NCBI GenBank assembly: GCA_016860845.1
Contig: BOKF01000064.1
Location: 1 to 46,655 of the forward strand
Origin: Chloroflexota bacterium
GTDB taxonomy: Bacteria; Chloroflexota; Anaerolineae; 4572-78; J111
Direction of reading: 5' to 3'
Length of the DNA: 46,655 bases
Part shown: positions 34,447 to 43,999 of the stretch, in pieces
How positions within the stretch are numbered: the stretch's first letter is position 1
How the letters are laid out: every line of letters starts with the position of its first letter
The notes under the pieces: model-generated
Databases searched by the model: none
What the model saw: only the letters and a program-made list of their open reading frames with translations
What the model was told of the DNA's origin: nothing
Position numbers and translations under genes: made by a program

Positions 34447-35738
34447 TACCTGCTGTCTCCTTTATCTAATACAAACAACTGGCGCATCGTAGAAATATAG
34501 ACAGCGCCATTGCCGTTGGCAGCTTCTTGTTTAAGGCGCAGGGTGGGTTCGTGCAGAATTTTGTTGACCAGCCGGTGGGTCATCGCTGCTACCAGCTCGC
34601 GTTCGTGTTCATCCAAATCCATGCGGTTGAAGAGGCGTTCCAGTTCTCGCTGCCGGAGGATTTCGATTTGCTGGCGCAGATCGGTGATGGTTGAAACGAC
34701 ATCGAGCGAGGCCAGCCAGTCTAAAAAGTCAGCCATTTCGCTTTCGACAATGGCTTCGACATGTGGAATTTCTGAAGCGCGCTCCCGGACATTATCTTCA
34801 GCCTGGCTCTGCAAATCGTCAATATCGTGCAAGTAGACATTGGAAATTTCGGTTACATCAGGGTCAACATCACGGGGGACAGCAATATCAATGATGAGCA
34901 GGGGTCGAGCCGGACGAGCGACCATTGCTGGCTCCAGCAGCTCTCGGTTTAAAATAGTATGCGGCGCGCCGGTTGAGGAAATAATAATATCGGCGTCAAT
35001 CATCGCCTCGGTTAACTGCTGAAACGTGATGGCCTGGCCGCCCCACTCTTTGGCCAATTGCTCGGCATTTTTATGAGTTCTATTGGCTACAACAATTTTG
35101 GAAACCCCACGCCGCCGCAAGGCCTTGACGGCAACAGCCCCCATTTCGCCGGCCCCAATCAACAGGATTTGCCGCTCCGATAAGTCGCCCAGCAACTGGG
35201 CAGCCAGCGCCGCCGCCACCGAACTGATGGAAGAAGGGTTAACGCCAATCGCTGTTTCGGTACGGATACGCTTACCGGCATGGATGGCTGCCCGGAAGAG
35301 CGCCGACAACACCGTTCCGGCGGCTCCCTGCGATAGGGCAGCTTCGTAAGCCTCGGTAATTTGCCCTAAAATTTGCGGCTCGCCCAGCACCATCGAGTCC
35401 AGCCCTGCCGCCACCCGGAACAAATGGCGCACCGCCTCCTCGTCGTGCCGGAAGTACAGATGCTTGGCAAACAAGTCCGGGGAGACGCCGCAGGCACGGC
35501 CCAAAAAATCGGTGATCGCTTGCCCGGCCACCTCCGGGTCACGTACCAGGACGTACACTTCCAGGCGATTGCAGGTCGAGAGGATGACACCTTCACGCAC
35601 ATCCTCCAGATGGGCCTGAGGGTGCAGATGGTCAAAATGGGTCAGGGCTGAGCGCAGCGCGTTGTGGCTAAAAGCCAGTTTCTCGCGCACTTCCACCGGT
35701 GCAGTTTTATGACTGAGTCCAATCAATAAAATTTTCAT
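34446..35738 (-). CDS. hemA: Glutamyl-tRNA reductase
   Basis: A 430-residue enzyme that reduces glutamyl-tRNA to glutamate-1-semialdehyde with NADPH, the first committed step of the C5 route to tetrapyrroles. It shows IGLSHKTAPVEVREKLAF, the active-site cysteine C56 in LSTCNRLEVY, the tRNA/catalytic stretch RVAAGLDSMVLGEPQILGQ, the NADPH motif ILLIGAGEMG and a C-terminal dimerisation helix. AAAGGG precedes the ATG. No other hem genes are adjacent, although they often cluster. It lies 173 bases downstream of moeA. Confidence 0.96.
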   Translation of the reverse strand: MKILLIGLSHKTAPVEVREKLAFSHNALRSALTHFDHLHPQAHLEDVREGVILSTCNRLEVYVLVRDPEVAGQAITDFLGRACGVSPDLFAKHLYFRHDEEAVRHLFRVAAGLDSMVLGEPQILGQITEAYEAALSQGAAGTVLSALFRAAIHAGKRIRTETAIGVNPSSISSVAAALAAQLLGDLSERQILLIGAGEMGAVAVKALRRRGVSKIVVANRTHKNAEQLAKEWGGQAITFQQLTEAMIDADIIISSTGAPHTILNRELLEPAMVARPARPLLIIDIAVPRDVDPDVTEISNVYLHDIDDLQSQAEDNVRERASEIPHVEAIVESEMADFLDWLASLDVVSTITDLRQQIEILRQRELERLFNRMDLDEHERELVAAMTHRLVNKILHEPTLRLKQEAANGNGAVYISTMRQLFVLDKGDSR

Positions 35739-35814
35739 ACAAACCCTTTAAAGGATTTTTTATTCAAAGATTCTGCAAATACCATAAAACAAAACTGGTT
35801 CAATGACCAGTGAC

Positions 35815-35883
35815 AAAAGTCAGTAATAACAGGTGTCATTCGACATGAATTCAGTGGGTCAAGCCAGCTAACCACTGACTTTT
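35815..35883. other. Distant inverted repeat between moeA and hemA
   Basis: AAAAGTCAGT (35815-35824) is complementary to ACTGACTTTT (35874-35883), 49 bases apart, within the 173-base spacer. Function is unclear; possibly a weak processing or termination structure. Confidence 0.4.
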
Positions 35884-35911
35884 CCATTCAATCAGTCCCT
35901 TCGCCCTATCC

Positions 35912-37138
35912 TCATTCCATCTCGACCGGTCCAAGAACAAGCGCCTCAACTTCCATACCAGCCTCAAAATTCCCCTGACCGTGCGGCAGGACAATCAAGC
36001 CATTGGCCCCAACCATTGACAGCAGCCGTCCCGATCCCTGGAAACCGGTGGTAGAGGCAACCAACATCCCGTCACTCCGGCGGGTCAGCACCACCCGTTG
36101 AAATTCGGTGCGGGCAGCGCTGTGGCTGGTGTAATGAGCCAGGACAGCTTTTTCGCGGGGGCGATAAATCCGGGTGTGGCCGGCCATTTTTAGCAGGGCC
36201 GGGCGCACAAAAACCTCAAAACTGACCAGGGCGCTAACCGGGAAACCGGGCATGGCAAAGCAGGGTTTACCGTCCACTGTAGCAAAAGTAACCGGCTTGC
36301 CCGGCTTGGTGTTGACCCGGCCAAAATGAACCGTACCTCGCGAAGCCAGGTAGGGCTTGACCAGGTCAAGCCGGCCCATGGACACCCCACCCGAAGTCAG
36401 CAAAACATCCGCCTCCGCCAGGCCCCGCTCGATTGTCACTTGCAGGCTGTTGGCCTTATCCTTGACAATGCCCAAGTCAACGGGTTCGGCTCCGGCCTGG
36501 CGAACTGCACCCATCAGCGTAAAACGGTTGGCATCGCGGATCTGCCCAGGTTGGGGTGACTCATGCGGCTCCACAATCTCGTCGCCGGTAGACATCACCG
36601 CCACTTTGGGCCGCCGGTAAACAGTCACCTCGGTTTTACCAACCGTCCCCAGCAAGCCAAGTTCTGCCGGACCCAAAACCGTCCCCCGAGGCAGGACCAA
36701 TTGGCCGGTTTCGATATCCTGCCCAATCGGGCGGATATTGGCGCCCGGCTGCAACTCATCGGTCAAAAGCTGCACCTGGCCGTTTGTTTCCTCGGTCTGC
36801 TCGACCATGACCATGGTATCCGCACCGGGCGGGATGGGAGCGCCGGTGGTCACGCGAGCGGCGGTACCCGGCTCTACCCGCACTTCAGCCATGTAGCCGG
36901 CCATTTGCTCGCCGACAATCCGGCGCGGGCCAGGACCATCGCCGGCAATGACGGCAAAACCGTCTACACTGGCGGCCGGGAAGAGCGGCATTGGCTCGGC
37001 GGCAAAAATATCCTCGGCCAGAACCAGGCCGAGCGCCTGATCAAAAGGTAGGGTAACCGCCGGTAAAAGCTGCACATTGTGCTCAATCAAGGCCAACGCT
37101 TCTTCGATTAAAATCATCGGATAGGGGGACTCGGGCAT
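35912..37138 (-). CDS. moeA: Molybdopterin molybdenumtransferase
   Basis: A 408-residue MoeA-family protein that inserts molybdate into adenylated molybdopterin. It shows ASVDGFAV (DGYA in most relatives), RVTTGAPIPPGAD, GQDIETGQ, STGDEIVEP, SGGVSMGRLD, NTKPGKPVTF and MPGFPVSALVSF. GAGGTT lies 7 bases before the ATG. No other molybdenum-cofactor or molybdoenzyme gene is in the window. A TTGAAC/TATACT promoter pair lies just upstream. Confidence 0.94.
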   Translation of the reverse strand: MPESPYPMILIEEALALIEHNVQLLPAVTLPFDQALGLVLAEDIFAAEPMPLFPAASVDGFAVIAGDGPGPRRIVGEQMAGYMAEVRVEPGTAARVTTGAPIPPGADTMVMVEQTEETNGQVQLLTDELQPGANIRPIGQDIETGQLVLPRGTVLGPAELGLLGTVGKTEVTVYRRPKVAVMSTGDEIVEPHESPQPGQIRDANRFTLMGAVRQAGAEPVDLGIVKDKANSLQVTIERGLAEADVLLTSGGVSMGRLDLVKPYLASRGTVHFGRVNTKPGKPVTFATVDGKPCFAMPGFPVSALVSFEVFVRPALLKMAGHTRIYRPREKAVLAHYTSHSAARTEFQRVVLTRRSDGMLVASTTGFQGSGRLLSMVGANGLIVLPHGQGNFEAGMEVEALVLGPVEME

Positions 37139-37176
37139 AAAGTAACCTCAAACACCTCCAAATTTAACCAAAGGTA

Positions 37177-37205
37177 AGTATACTAACAATAGACTAAAAG
37201 TTCAA
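37177..37205 (-). promoter_or_regulatory. Probable promoter of moeA
   Basis: On the minus strand TTGAAC (plus 37200-37205), a 17-base spacer and TATACT (plus 37177-37182). The predicted leader is about 30 bases. Confidence 0.55.
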
Positions 37206-37242
37206 AATTATTAAAAACTCAGGGAAAGAGGGAGGAGATATT

Positions 37243-37484
37243 CCGCAGATTACGCAGATTGTACAGATTTATTTTTCGATAAGGCGAATCGCTTATATTC
37301 GAGTGAGGTTGTGCCAAAAGGGTATATTTCGCTTGCTTAACTCGATTGATAAAGCCTCTTGATAAACAGCCTCCAAAAACCTACACCCCAACTGCTGATG
37401 AACCTCCATCACTGCGCCGATAATTGTGTATGTTCGAGGGTCCTTTTGTATCATCATAAACAGACCTATCTGCGCAATCTGCGG
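37243..37484. repeat. Inverted arms of 9-nt words flanking a GxxExxY relic
   Basis: The left arm (37243-37260) reads CCGCAGATT then ACGCAGATT, with a worn third copy to 37269. The right arm (37468-37484) reads ATCTGCGCA then ATCTGCGG, complementary with about one mismatch. The arms are 207 bases apart. The right arm lies next to the rpiA stop codon. Confidence 0.75.
37293..37457 (-). pseudogene. Truncated GxxExxY-family gene
   Basis: A 54-codon minus-strand frame with [18 protein letters not shown], then [15 protein letters not shown] and KRNIPF. This is the N-terminal half of the GxxExxY family (a PD-(D/E)XK-nuclease-like group), which normally runs to about 120-130 residues. The glycine of the name motif is Arg here (RFLEAVY), and the frame stops after NLTRI. 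A neighbouring frame continues with LEYKRF, suggesting a frameshift. It lies between two inverted repeat arms. Function of the family is unproven. Confidence 0.7.
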
Positions 37485-37489
37485 ATTAT

Positions 37490-38182
37490 TTAGTAGGGCC
37501 GATACATCGCCCGTAGGCCGGTCTCCGTTGCTACTACTGCTTCAGCAGCCATATCTAAAAAGAGGCCATGTTCGACCACGCCGGGGCGATTCTTGAGCGT
37601 CGCGGCCAATTCAGCCGGATCGTCAATGCCATGGGAAAAGCGGCAGTCGAGGATATAGTTGCCGTTGTCGGTGACATAGGGTTGGGACTCGCCGCCACGA
37701 ATAGCGGGTGTGCAACCCAGGCTTTCCAGCCAACGAGCCGTGGTTTTCCAACAAAACTGGACTACCTCAACCGGCACGGGGGCACGCGTGCCTAACTTCT
37801 CCACCACTTTGCTGCCATCGGCCACGACAATGAATTTTTTAGTCGCCGACTCGATCATCTTCTCGCGCAGCAACGCCCCACCCAGGCCCTTAATCAGGTT
37901 GAGTTGGGGGTCAATTTCATCAGCTCCATCAATCGCCAGGTCAACCACTGCATGCTCGTCAAGGGTGGTCAAGGGCAGGCCATATTTTGCAGCCAGCGTT
38001 ACCGTACCTTCCGAAGTGGGAATACCGGCAATATCGCTTAATTGTCCCGCTTGCCACAACTCGCCAATTTTCATGGTGGCATATTTGGCGCTGGAACCGG
38101 TACCCAACCCCAGGACCATGCCGCTCTTGACATGTTCAACCGCTTTTTCGGCAGCCCGTTTTTTTAAGTCTTCAATGGACAT
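37490..38182 (-). CDS. rpiA: Ribose-5-phosphate isomerase A
   Basis: A 230-residue enzyme interconverting ribulose-5-phosphate and ribose-5-phosphate. Motifs: [46 protein letters not shown] (the substrate loops with the catalytic acids) and a C-terminal [10 protein letters not shown]. Start at ATG 38182 with AGGTG upstream. The open frame runs further back through the palindrome at 38198, but that extension is not family-like. It follows tkt on the same strand, so the two serve the non-oxidative pentose phosphate pathway together. Confidence 0.94.
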   Translation of the reverse strand: MSIEDLKKRAAEKAVEHVKSGMVLGLGTGSSAKYATMKIGELWQAGQLSDIAGIPTSEGTVTLAAKYGLPLTTLDEHAVVDLAIDGADEIDPQLNLIKGLGGALLREKMIESATKKFIVVADGSKVVEKLGTRAPVPVEVVQFCWKTTARWLESLGCTPAIRGGESQPYVTDNGNYILDCRFSHGIDDPAELAATLKNRPGVVEHGLFLDMAAEAVVATETGLRAMYRPY

Positions 38183-38197
38183 AGGTACACACCTGGC

Positions 38198-38266
38198 GAC
38201 CGCCGACCACCGACCGCAGACCACCGTAATTTTTCTACGGCGGTCTGCGGTCTGCCATCGGCGGTC
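38198..38266. repeat. Heptamer-word palindrome between tkt and rpiA
   Basis: Left arm words GACCGCC, GACCACC, GACCGCA, GACCACC; right arm words GGCGGTC, TGCGGTC, TGCCATC, GGCGGTC. The 31-base arms (38198-38228, 38236-38266) match at 26 positions around a 7-base loop. It would make a very stable hairpin in the tkt-rpiA message. Confidence 0.85.
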
Positions 38267-38271
38267 ATGTT

Positions 38272-40287
38272 TTAACGCTTGGATTTGTCAATCGTCTCCA
38301 AAGCTCGCAGTACAACGTTATCGGTGGTGAAGCCGAAATGCTGAAAAATGGTCTTGTAAGGAGAGGATGCACCGAAGTGATCCAAACCAATAACAACTCC
38401 CTGCGCTCCGACCCAGCGCTCCCAACCCATAGGCACGGCCGCTTCAATAGCAACACGCGCTTTAACGGTGGGCGGCAAGACCGTATCCCGGTACTCTTCC
38501 GACTGCTGTTGAAACAGCTCCCAACTGGGCATGCTGACCACCCGTGCCGCAATCCCCTGTTCGGCTAATTTGGCGTGGGCTTCGACGGCAAGCTGAACTT
38601 CCGAGCCGGTGGCAATGAGGATCACATCGGGATAGACCCGGCCAGCATCAAGCAGGACATAAGCGCCTTTAAGCACACCTGCCGCGTCACCCATTTTGGA
38701 GCGGTCGTATACGGGCAGGGTTTGGCGGGTCAGCGCCAGCAGCACCGGACCATCCCGTTTTTCCAGGGCTACTTTCCAGGCCTGGGCCGTTTCGTTGGCG
38801 TCAGCCGGACGGATGACAATCAGATTGGGAATAGCGCGCAATACGGCCAGGTGTTCGACAGGTTGGTGCGTAGGGCCATCTTCGCCCAGCCCGACGCTGT
38901 CGTGGGTAAAAACAAAGATGGTTGGGAAATGGGACAGTGCGGCCAGGCGGATGGCCGGGCGGCAATAGTCGGAAAAGACGAGGAACGTGGCCCCGTAGGG
39001 GATGACCCCGCCATGCACAGCCATGCCGTTGAGCGCCGCTGCCATACCATGTTCGCGCACGCCAAAATGGAAGTTGCGCCCGGCATAACTCTGGTTGGCA
39101 AAAACGGGATAACCTTTCAAAAAGGTGTTGTTGCTGGGGGCCAGATCCGCCGAGCCGCCGATAAGCGTGGGAATGACAGGAGCAAGGGCGTTGAGCACCT
39201 GGCCCGAAGCCGCCCGCGTCGCCATCCCCTTGGCGTCAGCGGGAAAGACGGGCAGCGCCTCCTCCCAGCCCTCAGGCAGTTCGCCGGACAGGGCGCGGCG
39301 AAATTGTTCAGCCTCTTGGGGGTGGGCTTGAGCATAAGCCTCCAGCCGTTCTTTCCATTCGGCTTCCCACCTGGCTCCCCGGTCCACGGCCTGACGGAAG
39401 TGAGCCAGAGCTTCATCGGGGATGTAAAACTCCTTATCCGGGTCCCAGCCATAGGCTTGTTTGGTCAGTTTTACTTCATCGGGGCCGAGCGCCTCCCCAT
39501 GCACTTTGGCCGTATTAGCTTTGTTGGGGCTGCCAAAACCAATGGTGGTCCGGCAGGCGATAATCGAGGGTTTATCGGTAACAGCCTGGGCCGCCTTAAT
39601 TGCCGCAGCGACGGCCTCGCGATTGTGGCCGTCAATCTGCTGCGTGTGCCAGCCATAGGCATCAAAGCGTTTCATGCGGTCCTCGGTATAAGCCAGGTCC
39701 GTGCTGCCGTCAATGGAAATATGGTTGTCGTCGTAGAGGTAGATGAGCTTGCCCAGTTTCATGTGGCCGGCCAGTGAGGCGGCTTCGTGGGAGATGCCCT
39801 CCATCAAATCGCCGTCGCTGCAAATGGCGTAGATATAATGGTTGACAATCTCATGGCCGGGCCGGTTGAAGGTGGCCGCCAAAAAAGCCTCGGCAATGGC
39901 CATGCCGACACCGTTGGCAAACCCCTGGCCCAGTGGGCCGGTCGTCGTTTCGACGCCGGGCGTCAGGCCATATTCCGGGTGACCGGGAGTCAGACTGCCC
40001 CACTGGCGGAACAGCTTGAGCTGTTCCAGGGGCAGATCGTAGCCGGTCAGGTGAAGCAGGCTGTAGAGCAGCATCGAACCGTGCCCGGCCGAGAGCACAA
40101 AGCGGTCCCGGTCGGCCCAATCCGGATTGCCTGGGTTATGGCGCAAGAATTGAGTCCAGAGGACATAAGCAGCATCGGCCATGCCCATCGGCATACCGGG
40201 GTGACCGGAGTTAGCTTTTTGCACGCCATCAATGGATAAGGTGCGGATGGTATTAACACAAAGTTCAGTGAGGGTAGAGTTAGTCAT
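38272..40287 (-). CDS. tkt: Transketolase
   Basis: A 671-residue thiamin-diphosphate enzyme of the pentose phosphate pathway. Visible features are [31 protein letters not shown], the metal/TPP motif [16 protein letters not shown] through DDNHISIDG, the pyrimidine-domain [15 protein letters not shown], and [19 protein letters not shown]. Length is normal for bacterial transketolases. AAGGAG precedes the ATG. A 400-codon open frame antisense to it is only a by-product of codon use. rpiA follows 90 bases downstream. Confidence 0.96.
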   Translation of the reverse strand: MTNSTLTELCVNTIRTLSIDGVQKANSGHPGMPMGMADAAYVLWTQFLRHNPGNPDWADRDRFVLSAGHGSMLLYSLLHLTGYDLPLEQLKLFRQWGSLTPGHPEYGLTPGVETTTGPLGQGFANGVGMAIAEAFLAATFNRPGHEIVNHYIYAICSDGDLMEGISHEAASLAGHMKLGKLIYLYDDNHISIDGSTDLAYTEDRMKRFDAYGWHTQQIDGHNREAVAAAIKAAQAVTDKPSIIACRTTIGFGSPNKANTAKVHGEALGPDEVKLTKQAYGWDPDKEFYIPDEALAHFRQAVDRGARWEAEWKERLEAYAQAHPQEAEQFRRALSGELPEGWEEALPVFPADAKGMATRAASGQVLNALAPVIPTLIGGSADLAPSNNTFLKGYPVFANQSYAGRNFHFGVREHGMAAALNGMAVHGGVIPYGATFLVFSDYCRPAIRLAALSHFPTIFVFTHDSVGLGEDGPTHQPVEHLAVLRAIPNLIVIRPADANETAQAWKVALEKRDGPVLLALTRQTLPVYDRSKMGDAAGVLKGAYVLLDAGRVYPDVILIATGSEVQLAVEAHAKLAEQGIAARVVSMPSWELFQQQSEEYRDTVLPPTVKARVAIEAAVPMGWERWVGAQGVVIGLDHFGASSPYKTIFQHFGFTTDNVVLRALETIDKSKR

Positions 40288-40466
40288 TATTTGAGGCTCC
40301 TTTATTACAATCGCCGACAGTCCATGAGCGGCCGGCGCAAAATATAGCGAGATTAAGAGGCAGACAAGACATTAGCCCGAAAAAGATCACCTCTTCGGGC
40401 AGGGAGAGTTTAACACAAAAGTGATGCTTTTGGAAAAACGGAAGAATAAAGTAACGGAAAGTTAGG
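40288..40466. other. Intergenic region between the ABC ATPase and tkt
   Basis: 179 bases holding the presumed tkt promoter (a TATATT hexamer on the minus strand with a TTGTCT at suboptimal 15-base spacing). No RNA gene or terminator is recognised. Confidence 0.35.
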
Positions 40467-41543
40467 TCAGTCGGGCAGAATGTAAGCACATTCTTCAAGC
40501 AGGCGCAGTCCTACTTCATGCCCTGCTGGATGAATGACAATATGGCGCGGGTCAGAGTTAACTATGGAGAGAGATTGACCGGCCACTTCGATATCATACT
40601 CGATGACACTGCCCAAATAAGAAGCCCAGCGGACCACGCCCCGATATTGCCCGCCCTGCTCAACCACCTCGATCGCTTCAGGACGAATAACCATTTTGAC
40701 AGACTGGCCCGCCTGCAAAGGGCGATCCGGCTTTGGAACGGTCAAAACCTGGCCGAGCGCTTCCACCGTTACCGAACCGCCGTTCAGGCTGCGGACAGTA
40801 GCGGCGACAAAGTTAGCCCGGCCGATGAAATCTGCCACAAAAGTGGTCCGGGGATGACGATAAATTTCCGGGGGTGGACCGATCTGCTCAATCCGGCCCT
40901 GATTCATCACTACAATCCGGTCGGACAGGGTCATAGCTTCAATTTGATCGTGGGTCACGTAGACGCTGGTGATACCGAGGGTCTGCTGGATGCGCCGGAT
41001 TTCGGTGCGCATCACTTCACGCAGCTTGGCGTCGAGGTTGGAGAGCGGCTCGTCCATGAGCAGAACCTTGGGTTCCATAACCAGGGCCCGGGCCAGAGCG
41101 ACTCGCTGCTGCTGGCCGCCGGAGAGGGCATTGGGGGCGCGGTTTTCCAGGCCGGTTAATTCGGTCAGCTCTAACACCCGGCGGACCTTCTCTCTGATTG
41201 TGTCAGCAGGCAAACGGCGAATTTTGAGACCGTAGGCGATATTTTCAAAAACATTCAGGTGGGGAAAAATGGCGTAACTTTGAAAAACCATAGCCATATC
41301 GCGCTGATTGGGCGGCAGGTCATTAATCGTCTCGCCGTCAAGGACAATCCGGCCTTCGGTGGGGAACTCAAAGCCGGCAATCAGGCGCAGCGTCGTCGTT
41401 TTGCCGCAGCCGGAGGGGCCAAGCAGGGTGACAAATTCGCCTTGCTCAATACTGATATTGGCTCTATCCACCGCGCGGACTTTGCCCTCACCGCCGCGGC
41501 CTACAAATTCTTTGACCAAGTTTTCGAGTAGTAGAAAGCTCAC
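40467..41543 (-). CDS. ABC importer ATPase (AfuC/FbpC/PotA-like)
   Basis: A 358-residue nucleotide-binding subunit. It has Walker A GPSGCGKTT, Q-loop VFQSYAIFPH, signature LSGGQQQRVALARAL, Walker B VLLMDEPLSNLD, a switch histidine in VYVTHDQIEAM, and a C-terminal TOBE region (about 240-358). Start is GTG 41543 with AGGAG 7 bases upstream. The family serves ferric iron, polyamine, sugar-phosphate and phosphonate importers. With the permease and binding protein upstream in the same direction it completes an importer. Confidence 0.93.
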   Translation of the reverse strand: MSFLLLENLVKEFVGRGGEGKVRAVDRANISIEQGEFVTLLGPSGCGKTTTLRLIAGFEFPTEGRIVLDGETINDLPPNQRDMAMVFQSYAIFPHLNVFENIAYGLKIRRLPADTIREKVRRVLELTELTGLENRAPNALSGGQQQRVALARALVMEPKVLLMDEPLSNLDAKLREVMRTEIRRIQQTLGITSVYVTHDQIEAMTLSDRIVVMNQGRIEQIGPPPEIYRHPRTTFVADFIGRANFVAATVRSLNGGSVTVEALGQVLTVPKPDRPLQAGQSVKMVIRPEAIEVVEQGGQYRGVVRWASYLGSVIEYDIEVAGQSLSIVNSDPRHIVIHPAGHEVGLRLLEECAYILPD

Positions 41544-41559
41544 AGATACTCTCCTAAAA

Positions 41560-41625
41560 CGAATGGCGAATAGGCGAATGGCGAATAAGAGAGTCTTTAT
41601 TCGCCATTCATCATTCGCTTATTCG
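41560..41625. repeat. Heptamer-word palindrome between permease and ATPase genes
   Basis: Left arm words CGAATGG, CGAATAG, GCGAATGG, CGAATAA; right arm words ATTCGCC, ATTCATC, ATTCGCTT, ATTCGCT. The inner 13 bp (41576-41588 with 41597-41609) are perfect and the outer part pairs with shifts. It starts one base before the permease stop codon. Confidence 0.85.
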
Positions 41626-41626
41626 C

Positions 41627-43957
41627 TCACACGTTCAAATCTACCCGCTCGCCGGCGCTGCCCAGGGTGCGGCCCAAGATAAGGTAGGTCAGGCCAATGG
41701 CAACCAGGACGATGGCAACCAAGATGACCGAATAGGCGGCGGCCAAACTCAAGCCGCCTTGCTCGACCGCGCTCAGGATTTCAACCGTCAGGATGCGCCA
41801 TTTGGGGTTGGACAGGAAAATAATGGCCGAGAGGCTGGTCATATGGCGGGCAAAACTGAAGATCAGCCCGGCAATAAAGGCGGGCAAAATCAACGGCAGG
41901 GTAATGCGGCGAAAGGTGTACTGTGCGTCCGCGCCCAAGTTGGCCGAGGCTTCCTCGATAGCCGGGTCAATTTGCTGCAAGGCCGCCACGCCCGCCCGCA
42001 CCGAAGCCGGCAGGCTGCGCACGGCATAAGCAAAGATAACAATATAGGAAGTGCCAACGAGGGCCAGCGGTTCGCCCACAAAAGACAACGCGGCGCTGAC
42101 GCTCAACAACAACACGGCGACCGGCGCTCGCACCCGGCTGCCGACCTGTCCCAGGATGAAAATACCAATGGCGACAAAAGTTAAGCCCATGAGGGCTTCG
42201 GTGGGCTGCACCATAACGCCCACCTGGTCAGCCAGACTGCTAACAAGCTTTGGCAAGTGAGGGGCCGGCAGCGTTCGCCCCCAAATAACCACAGCCTGAA
42301 GCCAGGGACCAACCAGATTGTAGATGACGAGATACAGGGCCAGCGCCAGCAGGGTGAGAGACAGAAGGCGGCGCTTCGCTGGGGCTGTACCCCACCAGGT
42401 TAGCCCGGCTGCCGCTGCCAGGATAGCGGCTAAAAGATAATGCCACTCGTCAAAACTGAGCCAGGCATTGGAGCCGGGGCCGCCCGGAAGCTGAGTCAAC
42501 AGATAGCCAATGATCGTACCGCCCACAATAACAGCCATTCGACCCGTTGGAGAACGAGTACAAATCGAGCCAAAGTAAAGCGCCAAAATAGCATAGACCA
42601 GTAGCAGACTCCACCAGGGAGCTTGAATGAAAGCGATGATATAGCCAATACCCAGGATTGTACCCGGTACCGCCCCACCCAGGTTGGAGAAAAAGTCCAG
42701 CGTCTCTTTGCCGGAGAACCTTTTGCGCACCACCATAAAGGCGATCAACATTCCAATCAGACCGGCCAGGGGTGTGGCGATAGCCGAGAGGAAGGTGGTA
42801 TCAATGATGGCTTCCAGGCCACGGTTGAGGGCCAGGGTAAAATGTCGCAGGTCAAACGAATAATCAATTCCCCACAACCGCGTCAACGAACCAACCACAA
42901 TTGACCCATAAAGTCCCAGGACCAGAATCAAGGTCAGCACGCTGACCGTGATGAATGACCAGCGGATCAACGGCTCTTTGACCGTTAGCTGGCCGCCCGC
43001 CGGTTTGCCGGTGACCGAGATGTAGGAACGGCGGCTGACCCAATAATTCTGCAACAAGAAAACAGTTAAGGTGGGGATCAGTAGCACCAATGACAGCGCC
43101 GCCCCCTTCTGCTGGTTAAATTCGCCGTTGACCGCCAGAAAAATTTCCGCCGAGAGAACCGTGGTGTTACCGGCGATGAGCAGCGGGTTGCCCAGGTCGG
43201 CCAGCGACTCGACAAAGAGTAACAGGAATGAGCCAGCCAATCCGGGGATGAGCAAGGGCAGCGTAACCGTGCGGAAAATGTGGAATTTACTGGCGCCCAT
43301 ACTCAGTGCGGCTTCTTCCAGGGAGGGATTCAGGCGCTCCAACATGGCCCTGATAATGAGATAGGCGACCGAGAAGAATGTGACCACCTGGACAAAAATC
43401 AAGCCGTCCAGGCCGTATATATCATTGACGCCGACGGTAAAGTCGATCCCCAAAATCTGCCGAGTAACGAGACCATTGCGGCCAAAGAGCAAAATAGCCG
43501 CAACAGCAATGGCAAAGGGAGGTGAAATGGTGGGCAGTAACGTCACAATGTGAAACAGACGGGGAAAAGGAATATTACAGCGGACAACGGTATAAGCAAA
43601 TACAAAGCCCAACAGCGTGCCGATGGCCGCGCTGCCTACCCCCATCACAATTGTGTCACGTAATACATTCCAGGAATGCGTGCGATAAACCGGGTCAAAA
43701 TAGCGGGTAAAATATTCCAGGCTAAAAGTACCGGCAACCGGGTTGTTGGCCGCAGTCGGCACAAAAAAACCCTGGACAATGACTCGCAGCAGCGGCAAAA
43801 TCACGAACAGGAAAACGAAGATGCTGGTGAGGAGCAGTCCGGCCATAAGAATATTATCCTGCGCAATCAAGCGAAACTCGTTGATGCGACGGATAATGTT
43901 TTCCTGGAAGCTACTTGGAGCTGTACGGGGCTTCTTTAAAGGAACCGTTTCTTGCAT
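41627..43957 (-). CDS. Fused two-domain ABC permease (AfuB/FbpB-like) with large insertion
   Basis: A 776-residue integral membrane permease holding both halves of the channel. Each half has an EAA loop for the ATPase: EEAALSMGASKFHIFRTVTL in the first, EEASANLGADAQYTFRRITL in the second. FbpB-type proteins are about 500-580 residues. The excess is an insertion of about 185 residues (about 445-628) in the second half, between GTILGIGYIIAF and LALVGTSYIVIFAYAVRSLP, which normally adjoin. The insert holds several extra hydrophobic segments. The ribosome site is weak, and a perfect hairpin lies upstream between it and the binding-protein gene, so the permease is probably made in smaller amounts than the binding protein. 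Confidence 0.9.
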   Translation of the reverse strand: MQETVPLKKPRTAPSSFQENIIRRINEFRLIAQDNILMAGLLLTSIFVFLFVILPLLRVIVQGFFVPTAANNPVAGTFSLEYFTRYFDPVYRTHSWNVLRDTIVMGVGSAAIGTLLGFVFAYTVVRCNIPFPRLFHIVTLLPTISPPFAIAVAAILLFGRNGLVTRQILGIDFTVGVNDIYGLDGLIFVQVVTFFSVAYLIIRAMLERLNPSLEEAALSMGASKFHIFRTVTLPLLIPGLAGSFLLLFVESLADLGNPLLIAGNTTVLSAEIFLAVNGEFNQQKGAALSLVLLIPTLTVFLLQNYWVSRRSYISVTGKPAGGQLTVKEPLIRWSFITVSVLTLILVLGLYGSIVVGSLTRLWGIDYSFDLRHFTLALNRGLEAIIDTTFLSAIATPLAGLIGMLIAFMVVRKRFSGKETLDFFSNLGGAVPGTILGIGYIIAFIQAPWWSLLLVYAILALYFGSICTRSPTGRMAVIVGGTIIGYLLTQLPGGPGSNAWLSFDEWHYLLAAILAAAAGLTWWGTAPAKRRLLSLTLLALALYLVIYNLVGPWLQAVVIWGRTLPAPHLPKLVSSLADQVGVMVQPTEALMGLTFVAIGIFILGQVGSRVRAPVAVLLLSVSAALSFVGEPLALVGTSYIVIFAYAVRSLPASVRAGVAALQQIDPAIEEASANLGADAQYTFRRITLPLILPAFIAGLIFSFARHMTSLSAIIFLSNPKWRILTVEILSAVEQGGLSLAAAYSVILVAIVLVAIGLTYLILGRTLGSAGERVDLNV

Positions 43958-43999
43958 TAAATGTATTTATCCGGCTGATTTGGGTGTGGGTTGCCCGAC

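Noticed and set aside
38183..38224. Longer rpiA start inside the palindrome
   Set aside because: The extra 14 residues come from the repeat sequence; ATG 38182 has AGGTG upstream.
38575..39777. A 400-codon open frame antisense to tkt
   Set aside because: It lies wholly inside a clear transketolase gene, shows no recognisable motif and reflects codon use on the other strand.
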